Numbered from the stretch's first letter, positions 38,464 through 47,249 are shown. The stretch: DNA of 64,000 nucleotides from Mycobacterium sp. IS-1590 (GCF_001500025.1 NZ_LQIW01000006.1:53346-117345), one strand, 5' to 3'. Numbers and translations are program-made. Notes: a model not told the origin generated them from the sequence alone.

Positions 38464-39231
38464 GTGGCTGAAACGACCCTGCGGATCGCCGACGACAACC
38501 GGATCCGCACACTTACCCTGAACCGGCCCGACGTGCTCAACGCGTTCAACGAGGAGTTGTACCTCGCGACCGCGACCGCGCTCAAGGATGCGGCCGCCGA
38601 CGACGAGGTGGCGGTCGTGCTACTGACCGGGGAGGGCCGGGCGTTCAGCGCCGGTAACGATCTGAACGAGATGCACAGGCGCATCACCGATCCCGCGTTC
38701 AACGAGCAGGGCAGCCACTTCACCACGATGATCGATGCGCTCGCCGACTTCCCCAAACCTTTGATCTGTGCCGTCAACGGCCTCGGCGTCGGGATCGGAG
38801 CCACGATCCTCGGCTACGCGGACTTGGTCTTCATGTCGACCGACGCGCGGCTCAAGACCCCGTTCACGAGCCTCGGCGTGGCACCCGAGGCGGCGTCGTC
38901 GTATCTGTTGCCACGGCTGATCGGTCGGCAGAACGCCGCTTGGCTGCTGATGTCATCGGAATGGGTGGACGCGGCCGAGGCGCATCGGATGGGCCTGGCC
39001 TGGAAAGTGTGTGCACCCGAGGCGTTGTTGGCCGAGGCGCGCCTGCACGCCGAAGTCCTGGCTTCGCGGCCCATCGCGAGCCTCATCGCGGTCAAGCAGA
39101 CGATGACGGCGCCGACCCGCGAGGGGATCAACGCCGCCACAGCAAGGGAGAACGAGCAATTCGCGGTGCTGATGGGCGCAGCGGCGAACGCGAGTGCGCT
39201 GGCCGACTTCACCGGCAAGCGCGACCAGTGA
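38464..39231 (+). CDS. Enoyl-CoA hydratase/isomerase family protein
   Basis: A 255-residue crotonase-fold protein. CoA-binding/oxyanion parts are GEGRAFSAGNDLNEMHRR and GLGVGIGATILGYADLVF. The catalytic Glu that follows GxG in classical hydratases is replaced (GVAPEAASSYLLPRLIG keeps a Glu of the second type, as in isomerases). Thus it could be a hydratase or a delta3/delta2-isomerase. The GTG at 38464 is 16 bp after the previous stop. Its neighbours (thiolase-like, CoA-transferase elsewhere in the window) suggest general acyl-CoA metabolism. Confidence 0.88.
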   Translation: MAETTLRIADDNRIRTLTLNRPDVLNAFNEELYLATATALKDAAADDEVAVVLLTGEGRAFSAGNDLNEMHRRITDPAFNEQGSHFTTMIDALADFPKPLICAVNGLGVGIGATILGYADLVFMSTDARLKTPFTSLGVAPEAASSYLLPRLIGRQNAAWLLMSSEWVDAAEAHRMGLAWKVCAPEALLAEARLHAEVLASRPIASLIAVKQTMTAPTREGINAATARENEQFAVLMGAAANASALADFTGKRDQ

Positions 39232-39238
39232 CGCGGCC

Positions 39239-39436
39239 CTAGCGACTCACCGCTCTGGGCGTCGCGTCGCCGGCTTCGCAGTGCGCCGCGATGATCGCCC
39301 GCAGGGTGCGCCGGCACCGCCCGCAGTCACCACCGGCGCCGCAGGCCTCGGCGATCTGCTTCGACGTGCGCGCCCCGTTCGCCACGCATTCGGTCACATC
39401 GTGGCTGGTGATTCCCATACACAGGCAGACAAACAT
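39239..39436 (-). CDS. Bacterioferritin-associated ferredoxin (BFD-like)
   Basis: A 65-residue [2Fe-2S] protein. Cysteines at CLC (residues 4 and 6) near the N-terminus and in GGDCGRCRR (CxxC) give the BFD ligand set. BFD reduces and releases iron stored in bacterioferritin. bfrA lies about 900 bp away on the other strand, behind the same IdeR-like region, so this is likely part of the iron-storage system. It is downstream of the 210-residue gene at 39447, with an 11-bp gap. Confidence 0.85.
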   Translation of the reverse strand: MFVCLCMGITSHDVTECVANGARTSKQIAEACGAGGDCGRCRRTLRAIIAAHCEAGDATPRAVSR

Positions 39437-39446
39437 GGCGCCCCCG

Positions 39447-40079
39447 TCACCCGTGCCCGTCGATGCTCATCAAATGGGCGAACCGGCCGATGAAGTGGCT
39501 CGGATAGGCGCCCAGGCCCACGTTGGACATCCACTCCGCGGCCGCGTCCGGATGATCGATCCACTGCCGGGCGGCGGTTTCGTCCTCGATCTCTTGCAGG
39601 ATCATGACTTCCTGCCCGTCGTCGAGCGCGCGGTACACCCAGATTTTGCGCACCCCGCCCTGCTTGAAGCGTTCGATACCGTCGTGGACCTTCACCATCA
39701 GGGCCGACACGTCCTCCACCGACGACATGACGCCCACGACCACCCGGCCGACGTGATCGGCGGGCGTCGGGGGATAGAGGTCGATCTTCTCGACGACTTC
39801 GCCACCGAAGATCGGCGGGATGTCGTCGACCCCCGCGATGTCGAACCACTCGAAAACCGCCGATGACCGAAGGACGTCACGAATTGACCGCGCGTTGCGA
39901 ATTCCGATTGTCACGAGTACGCGGTTCGGCTCCCAGATCGACTCGTACACGACCACATGATGGGCGCCAATTGATTGCAAATTATCGCGACGCTTTTTCA
40001 GCCATTTCCACATTCGCTCGACGTCGGCGACGCGAAAGTCGCATGCCAAAATCAATGAGTGCAGATCGTACTCACTCAT
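39447..40079 (-). CDS. Conserved protein of unknown function near bacterioferritin
   Basis: A 210-residue soluble protein. The start MSEYDLHSLILACDFRVADVER (ATG at 40079) is preferred over a 33-bp longer frame. The two halves (LHSLILACDFRVADVERMWK; VGRVVVGVMSSVEDVSALMV) each look like a strand-helix unit, as in dimeric alpha-beta barrels; homologues are often loosely annotated as fatty-acid CoA ligase, which the sequence does not support (no AMP-binding motif). It is divergent from bfrA, with the IdeR-like box between them, and followed by the BFD-like gene. Confidence 0.75.
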   Translation of the reverse strand: MSEYDLHSLILACDFRVADVERMWKWLKKRRDNLQSIGAHHVVVYESIWEPNRVLVTIGIRNARSIRDVLRSSAVFEWFDIAGVDDIPPIFGGEVVEKIDLYPPTPADHVGRVVVGVMSSVEDVSALMVKVHDGIERFKQGGVRKIWVYRALDDGQEVMILQEIEDETAARQWIDHPDAAAEWMSNVGLGAYPSHFIGRFAHLMSIDGHG

Positions 40080-40115
40080 CGATTTCTTCCCGTCTCGCTC
40101 GTGCCGTCCCAATGG

Positions 40116-40134
40116 TTAGCGCAGTCTAACCTTA
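40116..40134. promoter_or_regulatory. IdeR-type iron box upstream of bfrA
   Basis: TTAGCGCAGTCTAACCTTA matches the 19-bp IdeR/DtxR consensus TTAGGTTAGCCTAACCTAA at 14 positions. A weaker second site overlaps its right end (about 40131-40149, containing TTAGCCTA). IdeR binds tandem sites to activate bfrA in mycobacteria when iron is ample. It lies about 187 bp upstream of bfrA and 37 bp from the divergent gene start. Confidence 0.65.
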
Positions 40135-40320
40135 CTTAGCCTAGGCAGTCCAGACTGGGGCTCTAATCTGCGCCTCGAGTCGCCGGAGCGGTTGAGAATC
40201 CACGTAAAACCCCGCCTCGCCCAGCTTTTAAAGCGGGCTTGCACGGCGTAACTGCACTAGCGTGGAACGTGCACGACCGACAGCGAATCTTGACCAGCCC
40301 TCAAGTGCCTAGGAGCGATC

Positions 40321-40806
40321 ATGCAAGGTGATCCGGACGTCCTCAAACTGCTCAACGAGCAATTGACGAGCGAATTGACGGCCATTAATCAGTACTTCCT
40401 CCATTCGAAAATGCAGGCGAATTGGGGCTTCACCGAGCTCGCGGAATACACGCGCAAAGAGTCGTTCGAAGAAATGAATCACGCGGAGGACATCACCAAT
40501 CGAATTCTCCTCCTCGACGGGCTGCCGAACTATCAGCGACTCTTCTCGCTGCGGATCGGCCAGACCCTGCGTGAGCAGTTCGAGGCCGACCTCGCGATCG
40601 AGTACGAGGTGCTCGAACGCCTCCGTCCGGGCATCATCATGTGCCGCGAGAAGGGCGACGCAACCTCGGCCACGCTGCTCGAGAAGATCCTCTACAACGA
40701 GGAGGAGCACATCGACTACCTCGAGACTCAGCTGCAACTGATGGACAAGCTGGGCGAGGAGCTCTACGCGGCCCAGTGCGTGTCGCGCCCGCCGACCTCG
40801 TTGTAG
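40321..40806 (+). CDS. bfrA: Bacterioferritin
   Basis: Iron-storage 24-mer subunit, 161 residues. Ferroxidase ligands: Glu in LTSELTAINQYFLHSKM, Glu/His in RKESFEEMNHAEDITNRIL, and Glu/His in YNEEEHIDYLETQL; the haem-axial Met is in the HSKMQANWG segment. Length and sequence match mycobacterial BfrA. A good ribosome site (AGGAGCG) precedes the ATG. An IdeR-like box and a 240-bp leader region suggest iron control. In M. tuberculosis it is Rv1876. Confidence 0.97.
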   Translation: MQGDPDVLKLLNEQLTSELTAINQYFLHSKMQANWGFTELAEYTRKESFEEMNHAEDITNRILLLDGLPNYQRLFSLRIGQTLREQFEADLAIEYEVLERLRPGIIMCREKGDATSATLLEKILYNEEEHIDYLETQLQLMDKLGEELYAAQCVSRPPTSL

Positions 40807-40820
40807 CCCCTCCCTCATTC

Positions 40821-40904
40821 CGCGAACGTGCGTGTTTGCGCATGACACGCCGCACTTTTACCGCGTCTCGCGCACGTTCGTACGGCGTTTTGTGCACGCT
40901 CGCG
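40821..40904. repeat. Interspersed GC-rich repeat with inverted arms (copy 1)
   Basis: CGCGAACGTGCGTGTTTGCG and the next 12 bp (40821-40852) match, at 26 of 32 positions, the family found at 48508-48539. An inverted arm CGCACGTTCG (40871-40880) pairs with CGAACGTGCG (40823-40832), and a further half-copy reads TGTGCACGCTCGCG (40891-40904). No coding content. Confidence 0.7.
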
Positions 40905-40983
40905 GGGGCAACCCTGTCCCGGTGCGTAACTTTCATAGCCTTACTAACGATATGGCGGAAAGGTTCGCATCGGAAGGGAAGCA

Positions 40984-43029
40984 GTGACGAGTCAGGCCCC
41001 GACATCGGCCGATCCCGCCGCCGGCGGCACGCAGATCGGCCCGCGGCGCCGCAACGCCGTTTTCGTTGCGGTGCTGCTCGGGATGCTGCTCGCCGCGCTG
41101 GATCAGACGATCGTGGCGACCGCGCTGCCGACCGTGGTCGCCGACCTCGGCGGTGCAGGCCACCAGTCGTGGGTGGTGACGAGCTACCTGCTGGCGTCCA
41201 CCATCGTCACGGCCGTCGTCGGCAAGCTGGGTGACCTGTTCGGTCGCAAGACGGTGTTCGGCGCCGCCGTGCTGTTCTTCCTGGCCGGTTCGGTGCTGTG
41301 CGGTATGGCCGGTTCGATGACCATGCTCGTCGCCTCCCGGACGCTGCAGGGCATCGGCGGCGGCGCCATCATGGTCACCGCGATGGCGTTGATCGGTGAG
41401 GTCATCCCGCTGCGCGACCGCGGCCGTTACCAGGGCGCCCTTGGTGCGGTGTTCGGTGTCACCACCGTCGTCGGGCCGCTGCTCGGCGGGTTCTTCACCG
41501 ATCACCTCACCTGGCGTTGGGCGTTCTGGATCAACGTGCCGGTCGCGCTGGTGGTGCTGGCTGTCGCGGCGGCGGCAATCCCGCCGCTGGCGAAATCCGG
41601 CAAGGCCGTCATCGACTATGCGGGAATCGTGTTCGTCGGACTCGGCGCCTCCGGGCTGACGTTGGCCACGAGTTGGGGTGGCAGCACGTATCCGTGGTCG
41701 TCGGCGCCCATCATTGCGTTGTTCGTGGGATCCTTCGCGGCGCTGGCCGTGTTCGTGTGGGTGGAACTCCACACCGCCGAACCGATCCTGCCGATCCGGT
41801 TGTTCGCGAGCCCGGTGTTCACGGTGTGTTGCATCCTCGGATTCATCGTGGGCTTCGCCATGCTGGGCGCCTTGACGTTCCTGCCGACCTTCATGCAGTT
41901 CGTCAACGGTGTCTCGGCGACGACGTCGGGTCTGCGCACGCTGCCGATGGTCGCGGGCATGCTCATCACCTCGATCGGTAGCGGCCAGATCGTCGGCCGC
42001 ACAGGCAGATACCGGATCTTCCCGATCGCGGGCACCGCGACCATGGCGGTGGCGTTCCTGTTGCTCTCCGCGATGGATGCCGCGACGCCGACCTGGCAAC
42101 AGTCGCTGTATCTGTTCATCCTCGGCACGGGGATCGGCCTGTGTATGCAGGTGCTTGTGCTCGTCGTGCAGAACACCTCGAGCTTCAGCGACCTCGGGGT
42201 GGCCACCTCGGGAGTCACCTTCTTCCGCACCATCGGAAGCTCTTTCGGCGCAGCGATTTTTGGAAGCCTGTTCGCCAACTTCCTCGCGAGCCGAATCGGG
42301 CCCGCGCTGGCCGCCAGCGGTGCGCCGCCGCGCGCAGCGGAGTCGCCGCAGGCGCTTCACATGCTGAGCCCGCAGATGGCGGCGCCGATCGTCGACGCCT
42401 ACGCAGACTCACTGGGCCGCGTGTTCTTGTGCGCGGTGCCCGTTGCGGTGGTCGGCTTCGTCGTCTCGCTGTTCCTCAAAGAGGTGCAGTTGCGCGAGGT
42501 GGAGACGGTGTCGGCCTCGGACCTGGGTGAGGGCTTCGGCATGCCGAGCACCGAATCGCCCGAGAAGATTCTCGAAGTGGCCGTCGGCCGACTGTTCCGC
42601 GACTCGCCGGAGATCCGACTGCGCAGCCTGGCCCGCGAACCCGGATGCGACCTCGACGTCAGCCAGATGTGGGCGCTGCTTCAGATCTACCGGCAGAACC
42701 AGGTATTCGGCTCGGCGACGCTGACCGACATCGCCGAACGGCTCCGCGTGCCGTACGAGATCATCGAGCCCACGTTCGACGATCTGGTGCGGCGCGGTCT
42801 GGCGCTTCGCACCGGCGAACGGCTCTGGCTGACCCAGAACGGAATCCGCCAGGTCGACGCGATCTCGGCGGCGATCGTGGGCCGCATCGTCGAGAGGTTG
42901 GCCACCTCGCCGTCCTTCGATGGGCGCCCGGACCGGTTCCAGGTCGAGGCCGCGCTGGAACGCATCGCGCACCGAATGCTCCTGCAGCGCGACTGGACCG
43001 ACGAACGCAACCTGGTCACCGCCGGCTGA
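40984..43029 (+). CDS. EmrB/QacA-type MFS efflux transporter with winged-helix tail
   Basis: A 681-residue drug:H+ antiporter of the DHA2 (14-helix) type, equivalent to Rv1877. Motifs are LDQTIVATALPTVVADLG (motif C/D1-like) and the GKLGDLFGRKTVF loop (motif A) in helix 2-3. After the last membrane segment (about residue 505) is a 170-residue soluble tail: SATLTDIAERLRVPYEIIEP then DDLVRRGLALRTGERLWLTQ, which has the helix-turn-helix and wing of a MarR-like domain. The GTG at 40984 follows GGAAGGGAAGCA. Likely exports toxic compounds. Confidence 0.9.
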   Translation: MTSQAPTSADPAAGGTQIGPRRRNAVFVAVLLGMLLAALDQTIVATALPTVVADLGGAGHQSWVVTSYLLASTIVTAVVGKLGDLFGRKTVFGAAVLFFLAGSVLCGMAGSMTMLVASRTLQGIGGGAIMVTAMALIGEVIPLRDRGRYQGALGAVFGVTTVVGPLLGGFFTDHLTWRWAFWINVPVALVVLAVAAAAIPPLAKSGKAVIDYAGIVFVGLGASGLTLATSWGGSTYPWSSAPIIALFVGSFAALAVFVWVELHTAEPILPIRLFASPVFTVCCILGFIVGFAMLGALTFLPTFMQFVNGVSATTSGLRTLPMVAGMLITSIGSGQIVGRTGRYRIFPIAGTATMAVAFLLLSAMDAATPTWQQSLYLFILGTGIGLCMQVLVLVVQNTSSFSDLGVATSGVTFFRTIGSSFGAAIFGSLFANFLASRIGPALAASGAPPRAAESPQALHMLSPQMAAPIVDAYADSLGRVFLCAVPVAVVGFVVSLFLKEVQLREVETVSASDLGEGFGMPSTESPEKILEVAVGRLFRDSPEIRLRSLAREPGCDLDVSQMWALLQIYRQNQVFGSATLTDIAERLRVPYEIIEPTFDDLVRRGLALRTGERLWLTQNGIRQVDAISAAIVGRIVERLATSPSFDGRPDRFQVEAALERIAHRMLLQRDWTDERNLVTAG

Positions 43030-43047
43030 CCGCGGAGGTCGACAAAC

Positions 43048-43061
43048 TAGAACGCGTTCCA
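43048..43061. promoter_or_regulatory. KstR-type operator upstream of CMD protein
   Basis: TAGAACGCGTTCCA meets all fixed positions of TnnAACnnGTTnnA. It sits 31-44 bp ahead of the start codon of the carboxymuconolactone decarboxylase-like gene, in the 62-bp gap behind the MFS gene. Confidence 0.65.
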
Positions 43062-43091
43062 ATTCCGCTCCGGCGGGCGTACGATGCCGCC

Positions 43092-43574
43092 ATGAGCCGA
43101 ATCGGGGATTTCGCCGACGATGACGCTGCCGCCTGGGTGACGATGTCGCCGGATATCGGCATCGCGATGGCCGGCTTCACCAACGCGGTCTACACCAAGA
43201 ACCGGCTGCCGATGCGGGTCCGCGAGCTGGCGCGGATGGTCATCGCTCTGAACAACGAATGCGTGGTGTGCCAGAACACTCGCGACTCCGAGGGTCTGGC
43301 GGCCGGCGTCGACGAGGACCTCTACGACCACGCCGCCGAATGGCGAACGTGGCCAGGCTACAGCGCGCAGGAACGGATCGCCGCCGAGTTCGCCGAACGT
43401 TTCGCCGTCGCCCACACCGGGCTGCGTGAGGACGAGGACTTCTGGCGGCGCTGCCGGGAGCACTTCTCCGACGAACTGCTCACCGATCTGGCGCTCTCGT
43501 GCGCGATGTGGCTCGGCATGGGCCGCATGCTGCGCACGCTCGACATCGGTCAGAGCTGCAAGATCACGCTGTAG
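43092..43574 (+). CDS. Carboxymuconolactone decarboxylase/AhpD-like protein
   Basis: A 160-residue helical protein. The motif ALNNECVVCQNTRD is the CxxC...H-type active site of the AhpD/CMD superfamily (ECxxC, with Arg/Asp after it); such proteins are peroxidases or decarboxylases. MSRIGDFADDDAAAWVT begins it. The KstR-like box just upstream suggests a place in steroid-linked metabolism. It is followed closely by glnA3 (21-bp gap). Confidence 0.85.
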   Translation: MSRIGDFADDDAAAWVTMSPDIGIAMAGFTNAVYTKNRLPMRVRELARMVIALNNECVVCQNTRDSEGLAAGVDEDLYDHAAEWRTWPGYSAQERIAAEFAERFAVAHTGLREDEDFWRRCREHFSDELLTDLALSCAMWLGMGRMLRTLDIGQSCKITL

Positions 43575-43595
43575 GGCCGCAGCAAGGCGCGCACA

Positions 43596-44966
43596 ATGGC
43601 TGTCGTGAACTCAGGGACAGCCAAACCACTCGCGGCGGCGGCGATCGCCCAGCTCGAGTCCGACGGGGTTGCCACCCTCATCGGCACGGTTGTCAATCCC
43701 GCCGGCCTCACCCTCGCCAAGACCGTCCCGCTGCGCCGAATGGGGACGTTCGCCGACCCCGGTCTGGGGGCCAGTCCCGTGTGGCATGTCTTCGCCATCG
43801 ACCAGAGCGGAGTCGTCGTGGGCGGCGACATCGGGGTGGTGGGGGATCAGCGGGTCCGCATCGACCTCGCCGCACTACGGATTCTCGGTGACGGATTGGC
43901 CTGGGCGCCAGGTAATTTCTTCAACCAAGACGGAACCCCGGACGCGTATTGCAGCCGCGGCGCGCTCGGGCGGGTAGCGGACCGGCTCTCGGGTGCGGGA
44001 ATCAGCGCGGTCGTAGGCCATGAGATGGAGTTCGTGCTCGTCGGGCCCGACGGCAGCCGGTTGCCGTCGCACCTGTGGGCCCAATACGGCCTGGCCGGGG
44101 TCTTGGAGTTCGAGGGGTTCATCCGCGACGTCACCAACGCCGCCACCGCATCGGGTGTCGCGATCGAACAGTTCCACCCCGAGTACGGCCTCAACCAATT
44201 CGAGATCTCGCTGGCACCACTGCCGCCGGTTGCAGCCGCCGATGCGCTCGTGCTGATGCGGATCATCATCGGCCGGGTTGCGCGGCGGTACGGGATTCGG
44301 GTGAGCCTGTCACCGGTCCCGTTTGCCGGAGAGGTCGGATCGGGTTCGCATCAACACTTCTCGATGAGGCGCGACGATGTCCCGCTGTTCTCCGACGGTG
44401 ACGGTGTCAACGGCTTGACACACGAGGGGGAGTCGGCGGTCGCGGGTCTGCTCGCCGGCCTTCCCGAGGCTCAGGGCGTGCTCGCCGGTTCCCTGTTGTC
44501 CGGCCAGCGCATGCAACCCGGCCACTGGTCGGGAGCTTCGGTCTGTTGGGGCACCGAGAACCGCGAGGCGGCCGTGCGTTTCCTGATCGGCGGCGTCAGC
44601 AACCCGTCGGGGGCCAACGTCGAGGTCAAGGTCATCGATCCGTCGGCCAATCCGTATCTGGCGACGGCAGCGATCCTTGGACTGGCCCTCGACGGGATCG
44701 AGCGCAAGCTGACGCTACCGCCGGAGACGACGGTCGATCCCGCCCTGCTCACCGATGACCAACGACAGCGAGCCGGGATCGTGATGATGGCCCAGAACCA
44801 GGCCGAGGCGATCGAGGCACTCGAACGGTCCTCGCTGATGCGGGCCGTACTCGGCGACGCGGTCGTCGACGCCGTGGTCGCGGTGCGTCGCTACGAGCAG
44901 GACAACTTCGGCGACCTCAGCGCCGAGCAGGCCGCCGACAAGTTCCGATTGGCCTGGAGCGTCTAG
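43596..44966 (+). CDS. glnA3: Glutamine synthetase-like protein GlnA3
   Basis: A glutamine-synthetase-superfamily enzyme (456 residues; Rv1878 equivalent). Catalytic motifs: VVGHEMEFVLVG and QFHPEYGLNQFEISLAP (metal Glu), SPVPFAGEVGSGSHQHFS (ATP/Mg HxH region), and GTENREAAVRF followed by NVEVKVIDPSANPYLATAAI. The adenylylation-site Tyr and the typical GS-I extension are not evident, so it is more likely a gamma-glutamylpolyamine/-ethanolamide or similar ligase than the main GS. An alternative GTG lies 9 bp downstream. Confidence 0.9.
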   Translation: MAVVNSGTAKPLAAAAIAQLESDGVATLIGTVVNPAGLTLAKTVPLRRMGTFADPGLGASPVWHVFAIDQSGVVVGGDIGVVGDQRVRIDLAALRILGDGLAWAPGNFFNQDGTPDAYCSRGALGRVADRLSGAGISAVVGHEMEFVLVGPDGSRLPSHLWAQYGLAGVLEFEGFIRDVTNAATASGVAIEQFHPEYGLNQFEISLAPLPPVAAADALVLMRIIIGRVARRYGIRVSLSPVPFAGEVGSGSHQHFSMRRDDVPLFSDGDGVNGLTHEGESAVAGLLAGLPEAQGVLAGSLLSGQRMQPGHWSGASVCWGTENREAAVRFLIGGVSNPSGANVEVKVIDPSANPYLATAAILGLALDGIERKLTLPPETTVDPALLTDDQRQRAGIVMMAQNQAEAIEALERSSLMRAVLGDAVVDAVVAVRRYEQDNFGDLSAEQAADKFRLAWSV

Positions 44967-44971
44967 GTTTA

Positions 44972-44989
44972 CGCGCATCGTCGTGCGCG
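44972..44989. terminator. Possible bidirectional hairpin between glnA3 and SnoaL gene
   Basis: CGCGCA-TCGTCG-TGCGCG, a 6-bp stem with 6-bp loop, just past the glnA3 stop and ahead of the convergent SnoaL gene end. No T-tract. Confidence 0.35.
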
Positions 44990-45001
44990 CCGCAGCTTGG
45001 G

Positions 45002-45445
45002 TCAGACCAGCCCGGTCGCGTCGAACACCCAGCTCATGTCGGCGTTGGCGAAGTCCTCCATCCAGGTGGGCGGGGCGTTGTTGGCCAGTGCCCCCATGTC
45101 CCAGTAGTCCTTCCACAGCGTGATCTTGCCGTTCTCGACGCGATGCACGCTGACGAACTGCAACACGGCGGATTCACCGGTGGCCCAATGCCATTCCTCG
45201 GAATGCTCGTACATCACGTCGGCACCGTTGTCGACGAGCAGCCCGGTGAAGTTCTCGTAGGAGGCCAACGGCTCCAAGCCGATCTTGAGCCGCTTGACGA
45301 TGTCCTCCGGCCCGCGCGCAGCGGCCGTCGGACCTACCGGCATGTCGAGGTAGATGCAGTCGTCGGACAGAAACGTCTTGACCGCCTCCCAGTCACGCGC
45401 GGACAGCGCTTTCCACATGCCCAGAACCGTATCCTCAACCGACAC
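45002..45445 (-). CDS. SnoaL/limonene-epoxide hydrolase-like protein
   Basis: A 147-residue NTF2-fold protein. The GTG at 45445 (VSVEDTVLGMWKALSARDWE) is the likely start; it overlaps the upstream amidohydrolase gene stop by 11 bp. Motifs: FLSDDCIYLDMPVGPTAAARGPEDIV and EEWHWATGESAVLQFVSVHR, the family acidic/His pocket. Limonene-epoxide-hydrolase-like proteins open epoxides or are ketosteroid isomerase-like; the substrate is unknown. Probably cotranscribed with the amidohydrolase. Confidence 0.82.
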   Translation of the reverse strand: MSVEDTVLGMWKALSARDWEAVKTFLSDDCIYLDMPVGPTAAARGPEDIVKRLKIGLEPLASYENFTGLLVDNGADVMYEHSEEWHWATGESAVLQFVSVHRVENGKITLWKDYWDMGALANNAPPTWMEDFANADMSWVFDATGLV

Positions 45446-47249
45446 TGGCCAACTCACCTTCCTGCTCGACGAGCGCGGGCGCTTTGTGCGCGGCGCGAAG
45501 GAATCGTCCGGTTCGCCGTCTGCCGACGAGATCCGTCGGCTTGCCGTCGAGGAAGACCGCGCGGCCGCCGACGAAGACACCCGAAACCGTCTCGTCGTTG
45601 CGGTTGACCATTCGCGACAGCCCGCCGTAGTGGTCGACACGCTCTTCTGCGTAACGGTCCAGAGAGTCGTCGAGGTGTGCGGGGTCGACGATCACGACGT
45701 CGGCCCGGTCGCCGATACGCAGGTGGCCGGCGTCCAGGCGATACCAGTCGGCCAGCTCACCGGTGAGCCGGTGCACGGCGTGTTCGATTGTCATGAATGG
45801 CTTTCCGGCGCGTTCGGCGCTGTGCACGTGGCGCAGCAGCCGCAGACCCATGTTGTAGAACGCCATATTGCGCAGGTGCGCACCGGCGTCCGAGAAACCC
45901 ATCTGGATGCCGGAGTCCGCGGCGAGCTTCTTGAGCACCTCGGGTCGATGGTTGGAGATCGTGGTGCGCCAGCGCAGCGCCGTTCCGTGTTCGAGCACCA
46001 GGTCCAGGAAGGCGTCGACAGGGTGCACGCCGCCGCGGTCCTGACCGACCTGCCCGAACGACTTGCCCACGATCGACGTATCCGGGCAAGCGACGATCTC
46101 GGCGTCGAAGAAGTCTCGCTGCCACACCCGGATACCGAGCTTGCTCTCGTACTCCTTGCGGAACCGGCGCCGGTAGGCCGCGTCGCGCATGAGCTCGTTG
46201 CGCTCGACCTCATCCTGCAGGTGCAGCGCCGCCGCACCCGCGCCGAACTCCTCGAAGACCACCAGATCGATTCCGTCGGCGTAGACCTCGAACGGGACCG
46301 GCAGGTGCTGCCAACGGAAGTTCCCGCCGAGCTTGTTGACCAGCCGGGCGGCCGGGCCCAGCCCGTGAATGCTGTACGGGTTCGACTTCACATCCGCGGC
46401 CGACAACAGGCTGGTCTTGAGCGGGTTACGGATGATGCCCAGCGACTGCGCCAGCTGCGAGCCGAGGTTGAGCGGGTTCTCGATGTCAGGTCCAGACTGC
46501 AGAACCCGACCGGCGCGGCGGAGCAACGCCTTCAGCCGACGCAACTCGCGCGGCTTGGCGTAGGTCGACGGAAGAGTTCTCGACCGGCACACGTCACCGT
46601 CGAGCTTGTCGAAAAGCAGCTGCTGCGAAGACATTCCGACGAATCCGGCATCGAGAGCCTCCGACAGCCAACGCTCCATCTGAGCTTGCTCGGCATTGGT
46701 CGGCCGCTGGTCTTTGCGCGTGGCGCGATCGAGTCCCATGGCCGCGGCGCGCATGTCGGAGTGTCCGATGAACGCTGCGATGTTGGGACCCAGCGGCCGG
46801 GACTCCAGCGCCTGGATGTACTCCTCGCCGTTCGACCAGGTCTTGTGCGCTTCGACCGCGGCGATCACGTGGTCGCGGGGGATCGCCTCGACCCGGCCGA
46901 AGATGTCACCGGCGTCGCCGGCGTCGACGTGCACCGTCGACAGCGAGCAGGACCCGAGCATCACCGTGGTCACACCGTGACGCAGCGACTCCGCGAGGGC
47001 CGGACCGTTGAGCACCTCCACGTCGTAGTGAGTGTGGATGTCGAGCATGCCGGGCAGGACCCACTTGCCCGTCGCGTCGATGATTTGCGGGCAACCGGTC
47101 GCGTCGAGCTCGTTGCGGCTGATCGCCACGATGCGGCCGTCGCGGATGCCCAGGTTGCGGACCGCCGACGGGGCACCGGTGCCGTCGAACCAGCGGCCGT
47201 TGCGGATGATCGTGTCGTAGGTCACCCCGTCATAGAACAGTCCCGGCAA
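45435..47249 (-). CDS. Amidohydrolase, N-acyl-D-amino-acid deacylase (D-aminoacylase) family
   Basis: A 604-residue metal-dependent hydrolase. The N-terminal composite barrel start is YDTIIRNGRWFDGTGAPSAV, the first metal motif LPGMLDIHTHYDVE, and later ligands appear in GFSDAGAHLRNMAFYN and CPDTSIVG. The family acts on N-acyl-D-amino acids, D-hydantoins or enamides; the substrate here is not known. The long C-terminal region (MSSQQLLFDKLDGDV onward) fits the deacylase subfamily. It overlaps a SnoaL-like gene by 11 bp at its 3' end. Confidence 0.85.
   Translation of the reverse strand: MPGLFYDGVTYDTIIRNGRWFDGTGAPSAVRNLGIRDGRIVAISRNELDATGCPQIIDATGKWVLPGMLDIHTHYDVEVLNGPALAESLRHGVTTVMLGSCSLSTVHVDAGDAGDIFGRVEAIPRDHVIAAVEAHKTWSNGEEYIQALESRPLGPNIAAFIGHSDMRAAAMGLDRATRKDQRPTNAEQAQMERWLSEALDAGFVGMSSQQLLFDKLDGDVCRSRTLPSTYAKPRELRRLKALLRRAGRVLQSGPDIENPLNLGSQLAQSLGIIRNPLKTSLLSAADVKSNPYSIHGLGPAARLVNKLGGNFRWQHLPVPFEVYADGIDLVVFEEFGAGAAALHLQDEVERNELMRDAAYRRRFRKEYESKLGIRVWQRDFFDAEIVACPDTSIVGKSFGQVGQDRGGVHPVDAFLDLVLEHGTALRWRTTISNHRPEVLKKLAADSGIQMGFSDAGAHLRNMAFYNMGLRLLRHVHSAERAGKPFMTIEHAVHRLTGELADWYRLDAGHLRIGDRADVVIVDPAHLDDSLDRYAEERVDHYGGLSRMVNRNDETVSGVFVGGRAVFLDGKPTDLVGRRRTGRFLRAAHKAPALVEQEGELASVG

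Noticed and set aside
40933..42360. A 475-residue frame opposite the MFS gene
   Set aside because: Rich in Arg/Gly/His/Asp, no motif, shadow of the transporter.
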